Of a stretch of DNA of 64,000 bases, positions 24,259 to 33,795 are shown one piece after another; position 1 is the first letter of the stretch, and every line of letters starts with the position of its first letter. Source of the stretch: Oxalobacteraceae bacterium OTU3CAMAD1 (lineage in GTDB: Bacteria; Pseudomonadota; Gammaproteobacteria; Burkholderiales; Burkholderiaceae_D); the NCBI GenBank assembly GCA_024123915.1, contig CP099650.1, forward strand, positions 1,240,001 through 1,304,000, in the 5' to 3' direction. The notes under the pieces are model-generated. The model did no database searches, was not told where the DNA came from, and worked only from the letters and a program-made list of their open reading frames with translations. Made by a program: the position numbers and the translations under genes.

Positions 24259-25251
24259 TTAAAGAGTGACGGTGACGCTGCGGAATTTGCGCTGCTCTGG
24301 CGGCGCTTCCTTGCACGGCACGCCGCCGGTTTTTTCGTCGCCGTCGTCGCTCAACAGCTGGAACGATTTGCCGTCGGCCAGCGAGAACAGGCCTTCCGGA
24401 CGCAGGCCTTTGCCGATGCTGGTCGCCAGCGCGGTCGGCACCTCGTTGCTCGACGGCGACCACTTGTATAGCTTGAAGACGCCTTCGGAATCCTGCGGCC
24501 CGGCGACGATCAGGAACGCCTTCAGCTTGTCGGCGTAGTCGATGCTGCGGATGCCCAGGCCGTCGAGCGGCAGTTCCATCGGTGGTCCGAACACCGGCGC
24601 CTTGGCCGCCGCACCGATCGCCAGCACCTCGTTTGGATTTTTCAAGGTCAGCACCAGCGCCTTGCCGTTAACCACGGGGCTGCGCAGGCCGATCAGCAGG
24701 TGGCCCTCGGGCGTGGCCGCCAGGCCTTCGATATTCAGCCCGCCTTCATCCTCGGGCGAGATTTGCGCCGCCTCGTGCAGCCGGTATTTCTGGAACGGCG
24801 GGTACTCGGCGATGGCGTCGAGCAGGCCGGTGAAGGGTGTGCCGGCGATCGTCAGGGTCAGGTCGTCGCCCTTGCCGCCGATGTCGGTGGCGAAGAGCTG
24901 GCGCCGTTCCGGCCGCGCGCGCGCCTTCTTGTTGGCGCCGTGCGAGGCGATCCAGTAGATGCGGCGGCCGATCAGGGCCGCACCCTCGATGTCGGCCTCG
25001 CGCAGCTTTTCGCCGGTGATGCGCAGCTGGTCCGACAGGTCGAAGGTTTGCACCGGCGCGCCCGATCGGTCGCTGCGGTAGATGCGCAGGATATTGTCCT
25101 CGTCGTTGGCGACGACGAAATGTTCGTCGTCGACGGCGATGCCGGCCGAGGCATCGCACATGCCGTAGTGCTCCAGCGGCGCCTTGGCCGACGCCCCGGG
25201 CAGGGCCAGCAGGCCGGCAAGCGCGAAGGCGACTTTTTTGGGGTTGACCAT
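24259..25251 (-). CDS. exported DUF3616-family protein
   Basis: The 330-residue protein has a signal peptide (to about residue 22) and a mature part with repeated blade-like segments (IAVDDEHFVVANDEDNILRIY, GAALIGRRIYWIASHGANKKAR, GLNIEGLAATPEGHLLIGLRSP), consistent with a beta-propeller. These match DUF3616. Members are secreted or periplasmic and have no known activity. The start is well supported by CAGGAGAAT before ATG 25251. It is divergent from the DUF2058 gene. Confidence 0.85.
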   Translation of the reverse strand: MVNPKKVAFALAGLLALPGASAKAPLEHYGMCDASAGIAVDDEHFVVANDEDNILRIYRSDRSGAPVQTFDLSDQLRITGEKLREADIEGAALIGRRIYWIASHGANKKARARPERRQLFATDIGGKGDDLTLTIAGTPFTGLLDAIAEYPPFQKYRLHEAAQISPEDEGGLNIEGLAATPEGHLLIGLRSPVVNGKALVLTLKNPNEVLAIGAAAKAPVFGPPMELPLDGLGIRSIDYADKLKAFLIVAGPQDSEGVFKLYKWSPSSNEVPTALATSIGKGLRPEGLFSLADGKSFQLLSDDGDEKTGGVPCKEAPPEQRKFRSVTVTL

Positions 25252-25384
25252 CTTATTCTCCTGAATGTCGGTATTGGGCCGGTGGCGAAAAGGTCGGTGG
25301 CCGCGCCATATTTGCTATGCTAGCGTCTTTCCGCGTTCCGGTGCCGCAGCGCTGGCGGCGGAGCCTATTTACGGAGTAGCCGAT

Positions 25385-25921
25385 ATGGTCTCGTTACAAG
25401 AGCAGTTTTTGAAAGCCGGCCTGGTCGACAAGACCAAGGTCAAACTGGCCAACCAGGAAAAGAGCAAGCAAAAGAAGGTGGAGCGCCGCACCGGCGAGCA
25501 GACCGTCGATGAAGCGCGCATCGCCGCGCTGGAAGTGCAGCGCAAGAACGCCGAGCGCGCGCGCGAAGCGAACGCCCAGCGCGACGCCGCCGCCAACCAG
25601 AAGGCCATCGTCGCGCAGATCGCGCAGATGGTGCGGCAGAACCGCCAGGACAAGGGCAAGGGCGACATCCCGTACAACTTCACGCATGGCACCAAGATCG
25701 AACGGATCTTCGTCTCGCCGGCGGTGCGCGAGCACCTGGTCGCGGGCCGGCTGGTGATCGTGGTGATGAACGGTGTGGTGGAATTGGTGCCGCGCGTGAT
25801 CGCCGACAAGATCGCCGAGCGCGACGCCTCGCTGGTGGTACGGGTGAACAAATCCAGCACCCAGGTCGACGAGGACGACCCATACGCCGCGTTCCAGATC
25901 CCCGACGATTTGATGTGGTAA
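25385..25921 (+). CDS. DUF2058 (YaiL-like) nucleoprotein-type protein
   Basis: The 178-residue soluble protein matches DUF2058: MVSLQEQFLKAGLVDKTKVK at the start, a long highly charged helix (residues 20-85, rich in Lys, Arg, Glu and Gln), then DIPYNFTHGTKIERIFVSPAVREHLVAGRL and a compact C-terminal beta domain ending AFQIPDDLMW. E. coli YaiL is described only as a nucleoprotein/polynucleotide-associated protein. The ATG at 25385 is the family start; an upstream in-frame start at 25265 adds an unconserved tail. Confidence 0.9.
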   Translation: MVSLQEQFLKAGLVDKTKVKLANQEKSKQKKVERRTGEQTVDEARIAALEVQRKNAERAREANAQRDAAANQKAIVAQIAQMVRQNRQDKGKGDIPYNFTHGTKIERIFVSPAVREHLVAGRLVIVVMNGVVELVPRVIADKIAERDASLVVRVNKSSTQVDEDDPYAAFQIPDDLMW

Positions 25922-25927
25922 AAAAGA

Positions 25928-25953
25928 AGCCGCCAGTTTGACTTGGCGGCTTT
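25928..25953. terminator. bidirectional terminator after DUF2058 gene and GH13 gene
   Basis: AAGCCGCCA and TGGCGGCTT form a nine-base stem with an eight-base loop. A-rich sequence to the left and T-rich sequence to the right allow it to end transcripts from both converging genes. Confidence 0.82.
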
Positions 25954-25967
25954 GCTTTGTTTCCGAT

Positions 25968-27308
25968 TTACTCCGAGACGATGATGCGCCAGCGCCAGGG
26001 CTTGATGACGGCCTGGCCTTCGTCGCCGGCCAGCTTGTACTTCTGCAGCACGCCGGTCGGATTGACGATGACCCGCACAGTATTCTTGCCCTGCTGGCGG
26101 CGGAACGCGAACAGCTGGTCGTTGATCACGTCGAGCACCTGCATCGTGCCGCCGGCCTTGCCGTTCCATAGCGCCGGATTCTGCTTCTTCAGCTGATTCA
26201 GGCCGGCGTAGAAGCCTTCCAGCTCGATCGTCTTCCAGTCGATGGCGTCCTTCTCGAAGAATGCCAGCTTCTTCTCCAGCTTCGCTTCCTGGCCGTTGTA
26301 CACCAGCGGTACGCCGGGCAGGGTGTAGCTCAGCACCGCCATCGCGCCGGCTGCGGGGCCGTACAAATCCTTGTCCGCGCCTTGCCACGAGTTGATGTCG
26401 TGGTTGCTGGTGAACTGCAATCGGTAGGCGTCGCGCGCGTAGCTTTTCGCCGGGTTGGCGACATACGCTTTGAGCTCGGCGGCGCCGGCCTGGCCCTTGC
26501 CGATCTTCTGCATGATGCCGTTCAGCTGCCAGTCGTAGCTGGCGTCGAACGCGCGCCCGTGCAGCGCCGGGTCGTCCGCCTCCGCCAGCATGAACACCGG
26601 TTTGATCTTGTCCAGTTTCGCGCGCGCCTGCTCCCAGAACTCGGCCGGTACCATGCCGGCGGCGTCGGCGCGGAAGCCGTCGACGCCCGCTTCGCGCACC
26701 CAGAACGCCATCGCGTCCGTCATGGCCGTCCACAGCGCCTTGTTGCCGTAGTCCAGGCCGACGACGTCCGCCCATTCCTCGGTGGCGCCGCTGTCGTTCT
26801 TGAAGCTGACGGCGTGGATCTCGCCCTTGTCGTTCTTCTTGTACCAGTCCGCGTGCTCAGTGGTCCAAGGATGGTCCCACGCGGTGTGGTTGCCCACCCA
26901 GTCCAGGATCACGTGCATGCCCAGGCCGTGCGCCTGTTTGACCATGCGCCGCAGGTCGTCCATGCTGCCGAACTCCGGGCTGACGGCCTGGTAGTCCTTC
27001 ACCGCGTAGTAGCTTCCCAGCGCGCCCTTGCGGTTCTTTTCGCCGATCGGGTGGATCGGCATCAGCCAGATCACGTCCACGCCCATTTGCCTGAGGCGCG
27101 GCAGCGTGGCGGCGAAGGCGTTCAACGTGCCTTCCTTGCTGTACTGGCGAAGATTGACTTCGTAGATGTTCGCACTCCGCGTCCACGCCGGATGCTTGAC
27201 GGTGGCGGCGGACGGTGCGATTTTCTGCGCGCTCGCGTGCAGCGGTGCCCCGAGGGTGCAAACCAGCGCTGCCAGCGGCAGCAAGGTGGCAAGTCGTTTC
27301 AATGTCAC
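25968..27308 (-). CDS. secreted GH13 alpha-amylase-family enzyme
   Basis: The 446-residue protein has a signal peptide (to about residue 27, LHASAQ) and a GH13 barrel: DVIWLMPIHPIG, LDWVGNHTAWDH (region I), GVDGFRADAAGM with nucleophile Asp215, FMLAEADDP with acid/base Glu243 and TSNHDINS with Asp304. It should cut alpha-glucans in the periplasm or medium. The start is a GTG at 27308 whose last two bases are the first of the upstream stop (GTGA), so it is translationally coupled to the S9 peptidase gene. The exact linkage specificity cannot be set. Confidence 0.92.
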   Translation of the reverse strand: MTLKRLATLLPLAALVCTLGAPLHASAQKIAPSAATVKHPAWTRSANIYEVNLRQYSKEGTLNAFAATLPRLRQMGVDVIWLMPIHPIGEKNRKGALGSYYAVKDYQAVSPEFGSMDDLRRMVKQAHGLGMHVILDWVGNHTAWDHPWTTEHADWYKKNDKGEIHAVSFKNDSGATEEWADVVGLDYGNKALWTAMTDAMAFWVREAGVDGFRADAAGMVPAEFWEQARAKLDKIKPVFMLAEADDPALHGRAFDASYDWQLNGIMQKIGKGQAGAAELKAYVANPAKSYARDAYRLQFTSNHDINSWQGADKDLYGPAAGAMAVLSYTLPGVPLVYNGQEAKLEKKLAFFEKDAIDWKTIELEGFYAGLNQLKKQNPALWNGKAGGTMQVLDVINDQLFAFRRQQGKNTVRVIVNPTGVLQKYKLAGDEGQAVIKPWRWRIIVSE

Positions 27309-29710
27309 TCCTTTTTGAGCGTGCGTTCAAACAGCTGATAGATGCGGCGGTATTGGTCGTACCAGCTTTCGGCATGCACGTAGGCGTGGCGCTCCAGCGG
27401 GTAGGAAGCCAGTTCCCAGTTGTCCTTCTTCAGTTCGATGAAGCGCTGCGCCATGCGCACCGAGTCCTGGTAAAAGACGTTATCGTCGATCATGCCATGC
27501 GCGATCAGGATGTGGCCTTTGAGCTTGTCGGCGTATTCGATCGGCGACGACACCTTGTACGCTTCCGGGTCCAGCTCCGGCGTGTTGAGGATGTTGGCGG
27601 TGTACTCGTGGTTGTAGGTGGTCCAGTCGGTGACGGGACGCAGCGCGGCGCCGGCCTTGAACTGGTCGGGCGCCCGCAGCAGCGCCATGAAGGTCATGAA
27701 CCCGCCGTAGCTGCCGCCGTAGATGCCGACATTCTTCGCGTCGCCCTGGTGGTTGGCCACCATCCAGTTCAAGCCGTCGATGTAGTCCTCAAGCTCCGGA
27801 TGGCCCATCTGGCGGTAGATCGCGGTGCGCCAGTTGCGGCCGTAGCCGAGCGATGCGCGGTAGTCCATGTCCAGCACGATGTAGCCCTTTTCCACCAGCA
27901 GGTTGTGGAACATCTGCTCGCGGAAGTAGACCGGGAAGCGCTGGGTGACATTTTGCAGATAGCCGGCGCCGTGCACGAACATCACGACCGGATATTTTTT
28001 GCCCGGTTCCAGGGTGGCCGGACGATACAGCTTGGCCCATACCGGATCGGCGCCGTGGGTCGACGGCACCGCGACGATTTGCGGCGTGATCCACTCGCGC
28101 GCCTTGTAGTCGGCGCTGCGGGTGTCGGTCAGTTGTTTGGCGGCGCCGCCGCTGCTGTCGACGGTGGCGATTTGCGCCGGCATGTAGGCGGTCGAGTAGC
28201 GCACCAGCAGCTTGCGGCCGTCCGGCGACAAGGTAAAGCTTTCAACGCCGCCCAGCGACGTCAGTTCCTTCAGCGTGCCGTTGCTCGTGGAGCTGGAGCA
28301 TACCTCGTAGGTGCCCGGCAGTTTGGGGTTGCACAGGAAGTAGGCGGTCTTGCCGTCGGCCGACCATTCGACGTTGCTGGCCTCCCATTTGCCCGAGGTC
28401 AGCGCGCGCGCCGCCATCCCTGTGCCTGCGGTGGCGGGTTGCAGGTAGATGTGGGCGTAGCCGCTTTCCTCCGACTGGTACCACAAGGTGCTGTTGTCCG
28501 GTTGCCAGCCGAAGCCGTTGCCACGGTTGTTGACCCAGGCGGCGTCGGTCAACCGATGTACCGGTTGCAGCTTGGCGCCGGCCAGGTCGACGGTGGCGAT
28601 CCAGCGGTCCTTGTTGTCGATCGCCTGCGTCATGATGGCCACCTGCTTGCCGTTGTCGCTCCAGCGGATCGATTCGTCGCCGCTTTCAAACCGCACGCTG
28701 CGATTGCCCTTGAGCGGATCGAGCTTGCGCGCTGCGCGCATCTCGGCCAGCGGATCGACATTGATGCCGGGCAGGGCGTCGAACGACAGCTCGGTCACCT
28801 TGCGCGTCGCCAGTTCGACCAGCTTCAGTTGCTGCGGCTGCGGGCCTTCGTCGCTGACCCTTTTGCGCTCGTCGTCGGTTTCCTCGTAGCCCGATTCGGT
28901 CACGTACTTCGGCATTTTGCCGACGCGGCGCTTGTCGCCGTCCTTGGCGCTGGTGACCACCAGCAGATAACGGCCGTCCGGCGACAGCGCGCTGGTGTCG
29001 ATGACGACCTTCTCGCCCAGGTAGACCGGCTGCGGGGCGCGGGTGGCGTCGGCGCCGCGTTCATGGTTGCGGCGCTCGCGCAGGGCGTCGCGCTCTTCCT
29101 TCTGGCGCGCCAGGGTCGAGAGCAGGCGCAGTTGCAGGTCGCGGCGCGCGCTGGCGTCCGGCGCGGCGTCCGGGTCCTTGGCGGTGCGCAGCACGGCCAC
29201 CGGCGACACCAGGCGCTCGGCGCGGCTCCAGCTGAACCAGTCGCTGCCCACGCGGAACTGCACGCCGGCGCCGTCGGCGGTGTATTGCGGATCGAAGGCC
29301 GGGGTGGTGCCGCGCACGATTTGTGTCAGCGCGCCGCTTTTCAAGTCACGTTCGAACAGGTCGCCGTTGCGCACCAAAATCGCGCGCGTGTGGTCGCGGT
29401 TGTAGACCGGGTCGGCGCTGTCGAGGTTTGCCAGCTGCTTGTCGTCCACCAGCTTCGGAGCGCCGGCGGCGATCTGGAACGTGTCGCGCAGCGGCGAGCC
29501 GGCGCGCTTTTGCTTGAAGTAGACCTGGCGGCTGTCCCAGCCCCACCATGCCGATTCGACCGGGTTGCCGATCCAGTCGGGATGGGCCATCGCCTGGTCC
29601 AGCGTGATCGGTGTGGGAGCGGCCGCATTGGCCGCGCAGGTGGTGAGTGTCGTGAGTGTCGCAGCCAGGGTGGCGGCCAGCGTGGTGGAGAAGGGCAGGA
29701 CAAAACGCAT
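27305..29710 (-). CDS. S9-family dipeptidyl peptidase IV-like peptidase
   Basis: The 801-residue exported serine peptidase starts with a signal peptide (hydrophobic residues 4-27), then an eight-bladed DPP IV-type propeller (to about residue 545; blade phrases such as LSPDGRYLLVVTSAKDG and LSPDGRKLLVRYS) and an alpha/beta-hydrolase domain. The nucleophile is Ser667 in GGSYGGFMTF; MIDDNVFYQD and ERHAYVHAESW hold the Asp and His. It probably removes X-Pro or similar dipeptides from peptides in the periplasm. It is the first gene of an operon with the GH13 enzyme (four-base overlap). Confidence 0.94.
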   Translation of the reverse strand: MRFVLPFSTTLAATLAATLTTLTTCAANAAAPTPITLDQAMAHPDWIGNPVESAWWGWDSRQVYFKQKRAGSPLRDTFQIAAGAPKLVDDKQLANLDSADPVYNRDHTRAILVRNGDLFERDLKSGALTQIVRGTTPAFDPQYTADGAGVQFRVGSDWFSWSRAERLVSPVAVLRTAKDPDAAPDASARRDLQLRLLSTLARQKEERDALRERRNHERGADATRAPQPVYLGEKVVIDTSALSPDGRYLLVVTSAKDGDKRRVGKMPKYVTESGYEETDDERKRVSDEGPQPQQLKLVELATRKVTELSFDALPGINVDPLAEMRAARKLDPLKGNRSVRFESGDESIRWSDNGKQVAIMTQAIDNKDRWIATVDLAGAKLQPVHRLTDAAWVNNRGNGFGWQPDNSTLWYQSEESGYAHIYLQPATAGTGMAARALTSGKWEASNVEWSADGKTAYFLCNPKLPGTYEVCSSSTSNGTLKELTSLGGVESFTLSPDGRKLLVRYSTAYMPAQIATVDSSGGAAKQLTDTRSADYKAREWITPQIVAVPSTHGADPVWAKLYRPATLEPGKKYPVVMFVHGAGYLQNVTQRFPVYFREQMFHNLLVEKGYIVLDMDYRASLGYGRNWRTAIYRQMGHPELEDYIDGLNWMVANHQGDAKNVGIYGGSYGGFMTFMALLRAPDQFKAGAALRPVTDWTTYNHEYTANILNTPELDPEAYKVSSPIEYADKLKGHILIAHGMIDDNVFYQDSVRMAQRFIELKKDNWELASYPLERHAYVHAESWYDQYRRIYQLFERTLKKE

Positions 29711-29781
29711 TGATAGTTCGCTTTGAGGTTGGGTGAACGGGAGCGCCGGATTGCGACGCGTCCACGATTCTAGCCGAACAC

Positions 29782-31140
29782 TCAGTTACGGGCTATCTTG
29801 TCGCTGAGGCCGGCCTTGGCGTCCGGGCCGCCGCGACGCGGCGCCATGCGCAGCGCCAGCATCAGGATCAGTCCCGCCGCCAGGTACATGCCGATCAGCG
29901 CGGCGAGCATGGCGGCGCTGTCGCCCCAGGCCAGAACGCGCGCACTCAACGCCGGGCCGACGGCGCCCCCCATCATGGCCAGGCCGCCCACCAGCGCGAT
30001 GCCGGTGGCGGCGCGCTGGCGGTTGAGCAGGTCGGTGAGGATGGCCACCAGCAGCGGCAGCGCCGACGAGATGCCCAGCGACGCCAGCGACAGGCCGGCC
30101 AGCGACCACGCCAGGCCGTTGTCGGCGGCGATGGCCAGACCGAGGCCGCCGGCGGCCAGCACCATGCAAGCGATGAAGTGGCCGCGCCGTTCGCGCCGGC
30201 GGTCCGAGTCGTAGCCGATGGCGATCATGCCGACGATGCCGACGATGCCGGGTATCGCCGCCAGCAGGCCCGGTTGCAGCGGGCCGCCCGCGCCCCAGCG
30301 CTGCATCAGCGCCGGTACCCAGTGCGCCAGCGCGTAGCTGGCGCCGGCCAACATCAGGTTGGCGAGGGCCAGCAGGCAGATGGCCGGATCGCGCAGCAGC
30401 GACCAGATGATGGCGAAGGTCGACGGCGGTTCGTCCTCGTCCTCGTCATCCTCGTCGATGCCGGCGGCCTTGGCCAGCGCGGTTTCATCGCGGTTCAAAT
30501 CCTGCCTGACCATCTGCTGTTCGAAACCGGATAACCATTTGGCATCGTCGGGATGGTCGTCGAGATAGAAGTAGGCGGCGATGCCGAGCAGCGCGGCCGG
30601 CAAGCCTTGCGCCAGTAGCAGCCATTGCCAGCCCTGCATGCCGCTGTGCAGATGTAGCGCCTGCTGCATGGCGCCCGACAGCGGCCCGGCAACGATGCCG
30701 CCGATCAGCGTGGCCGAGGCGAAGACGGCGAACACGCGCGCGCGCCGCGCGGCCGGATACCAATACGTCAGATACAGGATCACGCCGGGGAAGAAGCCCG
30801 CTTCGCACATGCCGAGCAGGAAGCGGATCGTGTAGTACTCGAGCGGCGTGCGCACGAAGGCGCCGGCGGCGGTGGCCGCGCCCCAGCCGAGCATCATGCG
30901 CAGCAGGATTTTGCGCGTGCCCAGTTTTTCCAGCAGCAGGTTGCAAGGCACGGCGAACAGCGCGTAGGCGAAGAAGAACACGCCGGCGCCCCAGGCGAAG
31001 ACCTGGTTGCCGAAGGCGAGGCTGTCCTGGATGTGGCGCTGCGCGAGATCGACGTTGACGCGGTCGATGTAGGCGACCACGCAGCACAGCATCAGCAGCG
31101 GCAGCAGGCGCCAGCTGATCTTGCGGTAGATTGCATCCAT
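29782..31140 (-). CDS. MFS permease of the anion:cation symporter type
   Basis: The 452-residue protein has twelve predicted membrane helices. The N-terminal YRKISWRLLPLLMLCCVVAYIDRVNVDLA and FFAYALFAVPCNLLLEKLGTRK segments are typical of the ACS family (hexuronate, phthalate, nicotinate transporters). A cytoplasmic loop between the halves carries a striking acidic run, GIDEDDEDEDEPPS. The substrate is unknown. The ATG at 31140 gives the family N-terminus; a GTG at 31185 would add 15 residues and cannot be excluded. Confidence 0.9.
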   Translation of the reverse strand: MDAIYRKISWRLLPLLMLCCVVAYIDRVNVDLAQRHIQDSLAFGNQVFAWGAGVFFFAYALFAVPCNLLLEKLGTRKILLRMMLGWGAATAAGAFVRTPLEYYTIRFLLGMCEAGFFPGVILYLTYWYPAARRARVFAVFASATLIGGIVAGPLSGAMQQALHLHSGMQGWQWLLLAQGLPAALLGIAAYFYLDDHPDDAKWLSGFEQQMVRQDLNRDETALAKAAGIDEDDEDEDEPPSTFAIIWSLLRDPAICLLALANLMLAGASYALAHWVPALMQRWGAGGPLQPGLLAAIPGIVGIVGMIAIGYDSDRRRERRGHFIACMVLAAGGLGLAIAADNGLAWSLAGLSLASLGISSALPLLVAILTDLLNRQRAATGIALVGGLAMMGGAVGPALSARVLAWGDSAAMLAALIGMYLAAGLILMLALRMAPRRGGPDAKAGLSDKIARN

Positions 31141-31338
31141 GCCGGCAGCGCCGCGCAGGTGCAGAAGCGTGGCGCCATGGTTCACGATGCGGGGGCAAGA
31201 GTGGTCTGCATGTAGCCGATATTAGCTGTGCCTAAATTCTTAGGCAAGCGTTTGGCGCAATGGGGAACTCAAAACAACAAAGGATGTGCTGGCGCACCAT
31301 TGTGGCGCGTGGACGGGGTATTGGATGACGCGGGGAGA

Positions 31339-31436
31339 CACGTAGGGCGGATTAGGCGGAACGCCGTAATCGGCCATCGATGCACCGCCGATGACGCATG
31401 CATGGCCGATTACGCTGCGCTAATCCGCCCTACGTG
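31339..31436. repeat. palindromic intergenic repeat, family A, copy 2 (full)
   Basis: CACGTAGGGCGGATTAGGCG at the left mirrors GCGCTAATCCGCCCTACGTG at the right, with the inner pair CGTAATCGGCCAT / ATGGCCGATTACG. It is about 98 bases, like copy 1, and its right end abuts the stop codon of the next gene. Confidence 0.87.
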
Positions 31437-31440
31437 TTTG

Positions 31441-32031
31441 TTAGATCCGCGCCGAGCCAGCCACTGCCGGGCGGGCGTTGTAGTTCATGGTGACCAGGTT
31501 GCGACGGGGCCGCAATTCGGGCTTGGTGGCGGCGTCGCCGTCTTCCTGCGCCAGGAATTGGGTGCCGATCTCGAACCACTCGTCGCTGGAGATGACCTTT
31601 TGCGCCAGCGGCAGCAGTTCCTGTTCTTCCTTGTCCAGGCGCTTGAGCAGATTCTGGCAATACAGGTCGATCGTGCGGCACAGGAATTTGCCTTGCGACG
31701 CGCTGCGGCGCATCGCCCGGCGCAGGCACTTGTGCACGGCGTTGAGCATGGCGCTGCCCAGCCGGCTGAGCGTTTCGAGGTCGTTCATCAACGCGGTGCA
31801 ATTGGAATCGGCCGCGCGCACGGCGGGCATCAGGCAGGCTTCGACCTTGCGCTGGTGGCGCGCTTCGGCAAAGCTGGTCAGCTCCTTGAGCTGGGACTCG
31901 ATGAACACAGGGTCGATCTCCTGTGGACGGCGCGCGATCGACTGTACATGCTGCAGCAATCGCGAGATGAAGTGGCGTTCTTTTTTCTGTTCGATGGAGA
32001 GTGTCAGTAGGACATAAGTGGCAGTTAGCAT
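31441..32031 (-). CDS. hemerythrin-like HHE-related protein
   Basis: The 196-residue protein is all helical and has no signal peptide. The segment LDKEEQELLPLAQKVISSDEWFEIGTQFL (about residues 140-168) resembles the last part of HHE/hemerythrin domains, and earlier helices match the spacing of a four-helix bundle. Several of the usual His ligands seem missing, so metal binding is doubtful. The start at 32031 (MLTATYVLL) lacks a strong ribosome-binding site; an upstream in-frame ATG at 32070 is possible. The stop lies next to repeat copy 2. The role is unknown. Confidence 0.65.
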   Translation of the reverse strand: MLTATYVLLTLSIEQKKERHFISRLLQHVQSIARRPQEIDPVFIESQLKELTSFAEARHQRKVEACLMPAVRAADSNCTALMNDLETLSRLGSAMLNAVHKCLRRAMRRSASQGKFLCRTIDLYCQNLLKRLDKEEQELLPLAQKVISSDEWFEIGTQFLAQEDGDAATKPELRPRRNLVTMNYNARPAVAGSARI

Positions 32032-32413
32032 AACGTTTCCCGTATTCGTCTGACTTCGGCTGCGCGGCAAGCGAGGAATGCTCTGCGGCCAGCGCGGCCA
32101 GTGGGTTTACCTTAGCGCTGAGCCCAGCTCATTCAACGTCGATTTACAATTGTTCACAACTAGTTAAAAAGCAATAATTGTGCTGCAATAATAAGTGCCA
32201 AATCTGCTTCCAACTTCGAAGATTACCGGCGGGGAAAACGCGTTATACACCTGCCATGCCGGTGATTACTGATGCGTGCTCTTCCTGACTGAGTGGGAAA
32301 TTATGCACCCATTTTCCTGAGCCGTGTAGGCGTTTATGAGTCACTATCAAAAAAAGTTTTGTATCAAACCGCGCCTGTTGTGGCGCGGCTTGCTTTGTTG
32401 CGATGCGGCGAAA
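32032..32413. other. intergenic region without a recognised gene
   Basis: This stretch holds an AT-rich part (about 32140-32210) that could carry the promoter of the minus-strand gene to its left, and a hairpin at 32366-32391 (listed). No conserved open frame was found on either strand. Confidence 0.5.
32366..32391 (-). terminator. possible terminator after the SDR gene
   Basis: CCGCGCC and GGCGCGG form a seven-base GC stem with a six-base loop, flanked by AA / TT that can extend it. On the minus strand it is followed by TTTGATACAAAAC and then a T-run, so termination would be weak or spaced. Confidence 0.4.
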
Positions 32414-33124
32414 TCAGGCCGCCAGCGGCGCGCCCAGATAGATGCCACGTGGCGCGCCCAGGCCTTGCTTGACCTGCCTGGAAATGTCGTCGACGAGCAC
32501 TTCGTCGTCGCCGTTTTCAAGCGCGGCGACGATGATGCGCGCCACCTCGGCCGGCGCGGTTTTCTCCGCCTCGATGCCGGCCACCATGTCGGTGTCCATG
32601 TAACCCATGTGGGCCGCCAGCACCTGTGTTTTTTGTGCCTGCAGTTCGCCGCGCAAGCCGTTGGTCAACGCCCAGGCCGCCGCCTTCGAGACGCTGTAGG
32701 TGCCGGTGCCCGGCATGCTGATCCATGCCAGCGCCGACAGCACGTTGACGATGGCGCCTCCGCCGTTGTTCTTTAGCGCCGGCGCGAAGGCCTGGCTCAG
32801 CGCCATCGGGCCGAAGAAGTTGGTGTCCAGCTCTTGTTGCATCACCTGCAAGGCGTTGGGCCCGGTCAGGTCCGTGCCGTTGAAGATGCCGGCGTTATTG
32901 ATCAGAATCGTGAGGTCGGGAATGGCTTGTACGGCGGCGGCGATGTCGGCCGCGCTGGTCACGTCCAGCTTGATCGGCGTGACGCCGGGCAGGGTGACCG
33001 ATGCCGGGTTGCGCGCGCCGCCGTAGACCTTGCGGGCGCCGGCTTTGAGGGCGGCTTCGGCCAGGGCTTTGCCCAGGCCGCGATTGGCGCCGGTGACGAG
33101 GACGACGGAGTCTTTGAAGTTCAT
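32414..33124 (-). CDS. short-chain dehydrogenase/reductase
   Basis: The 236-residue classical SDR has VLVTGANRGLGKALAE (cofactor loop, residues 8-23), ILINNAGIFNGTD, and YSVSKAAAWALTNGLRGEL with the Tyr-x-x-x-Lys pair, plus LSALAW with the catalytic Ser. The substrate is unknown. The gene lies 83 bases after a TetR regulator on the same strand, and a palindrome ATGACCGGTCAT sits in that gap, so both are likely under the same repressor. ATG 33124 is used; the frame extends to 33163 without a better start. Confidence 0.93.
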   Translation of the reverse strand: MNFKDSVVLVTGANRGLGKALAEAALKAGARKVYGGARNPASVTLPGVTPIKLDVTSAADIAAAVQAIPDLTILINNAGIFNGTDLTGPNALQVMQQELDTNFFGPMALSQAFAPALKNNGGGAIVNVLSALAWISMPGTGTYSVSKAAAWALTNGLRGELQAQKTQVLAAHMGYMDTDMVAGIEAEKTAPAEVARIIVAALENGDDEVLVDDISRQVKQGLGAPRGIYLGAPLAA

Positions 33125-33171
33125 GGTGATACCTTTCAATGAGAGTGCGAGTTGATAGTGCAAGTTACAAT

Positions 33172-33183
33172 ATGACCGGTCAT
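33172..33183. promoter_or_regulatory. TetR operator, copy 1 (upstream of SDR)
   Basis: ATGACCGGTCAT is a perfect 12-base palindrome within TATGACCGGTCATCTTAA. Nearly the same sequence precedes the regulator's own start at 33796, so this is the probable binding site through which the neighbouring TetR protein controls the dehydrogenase. Confidence 0.8.
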
Positions 33184-33207
33184 CTTAAAACCGGAGAAAA
33201 AAAACGA

Positions 33208-33786
33208 TCACACAAGAATGCGGTTCAGCAGCATGTCGACGAAACGGTCCAGCGGCGCGCGGTCTTTTTCAGCCTTGGCGCGCAGCACCGCCCCCTGCCA
33301 GGCGTCGGCGGTGAAATTGGCCAGTTCCCTGGCCGGCTGCCCACTGGCGATGCTGCCGTCGCGCTGCCCCTGCGCGATGACTTCTTCCAGCATCGCGCAC
33401 ATGGACGCGAACGACTGCCGCGCGGTCTGCCGGATCGCCGGGCTCTGGTTGGACAGCTCGGTGCTGAAATTGCCCAGCATGCAGCCGGCATTGAATTCCG
33501 ACGCCACGTTGGACTCGACCAGCTTTCCGAAGTAGCCGCGCAGCCATTCCCGCGGCGGCGGCGACGATTCGCCCAGCAGGGCGCCGATTTCGCCGGCCTG
33601 TCGGGCATAACGCTGCAATACCTCCACGCCCAGCTCTTCCTTGCTGGTGAAATGGTTGTAGAACGAACCCTTCGGCACCCCGGCCGCCTCGGTGATGTCT
33701 TGCACACTGGTGGCGTTGAAACCCTTGTTGTGAAGCAGGGACATTCCGGCGGTGACGATTTGTTCTTTGACGTTAGGTTTGGGCAT
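33208..33786 (-). CDS. TetR-family transcriptional regulator
   Basis: The 192-residue protein has a TetR DNA-binding domain (VKEQIVTAGMSLLHNKGFNATS, then VQDITEAAGVPKGSFYNHFTSKEELG) and a C-terminal domain with FNAGCMLGNFSTELS, typical of the subgroup resembling AcuR/NemR that senses electrophiles through a Cys. Here Cys102 in AGCMLG is a candidate sensor. It is upstream of the SDR gene on the same strand. Matching operators lie before both genes, which supports autoregulation and control of the dehydrogenase. Confidence 0.93.
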   Translation of the reverse strand: MPKPNVKEQIVTAGMSLLHNKGFNATSVQDITEAAGVPKGSFYNHFTSKEELGVEVLQRYARQAGEIGALLGESSPPPREWLRGYFGKLVESNVASEFNAGCMLGNFSTELSNQSPAIRQTARQSFASMCAMLEEVIAQGQRDGSIASGQPARELANFTADAWQGAVLRAKAEKDRAPLDRFVDMLLNRILV

Positions 33787-33795
33787 GTGCGTAAT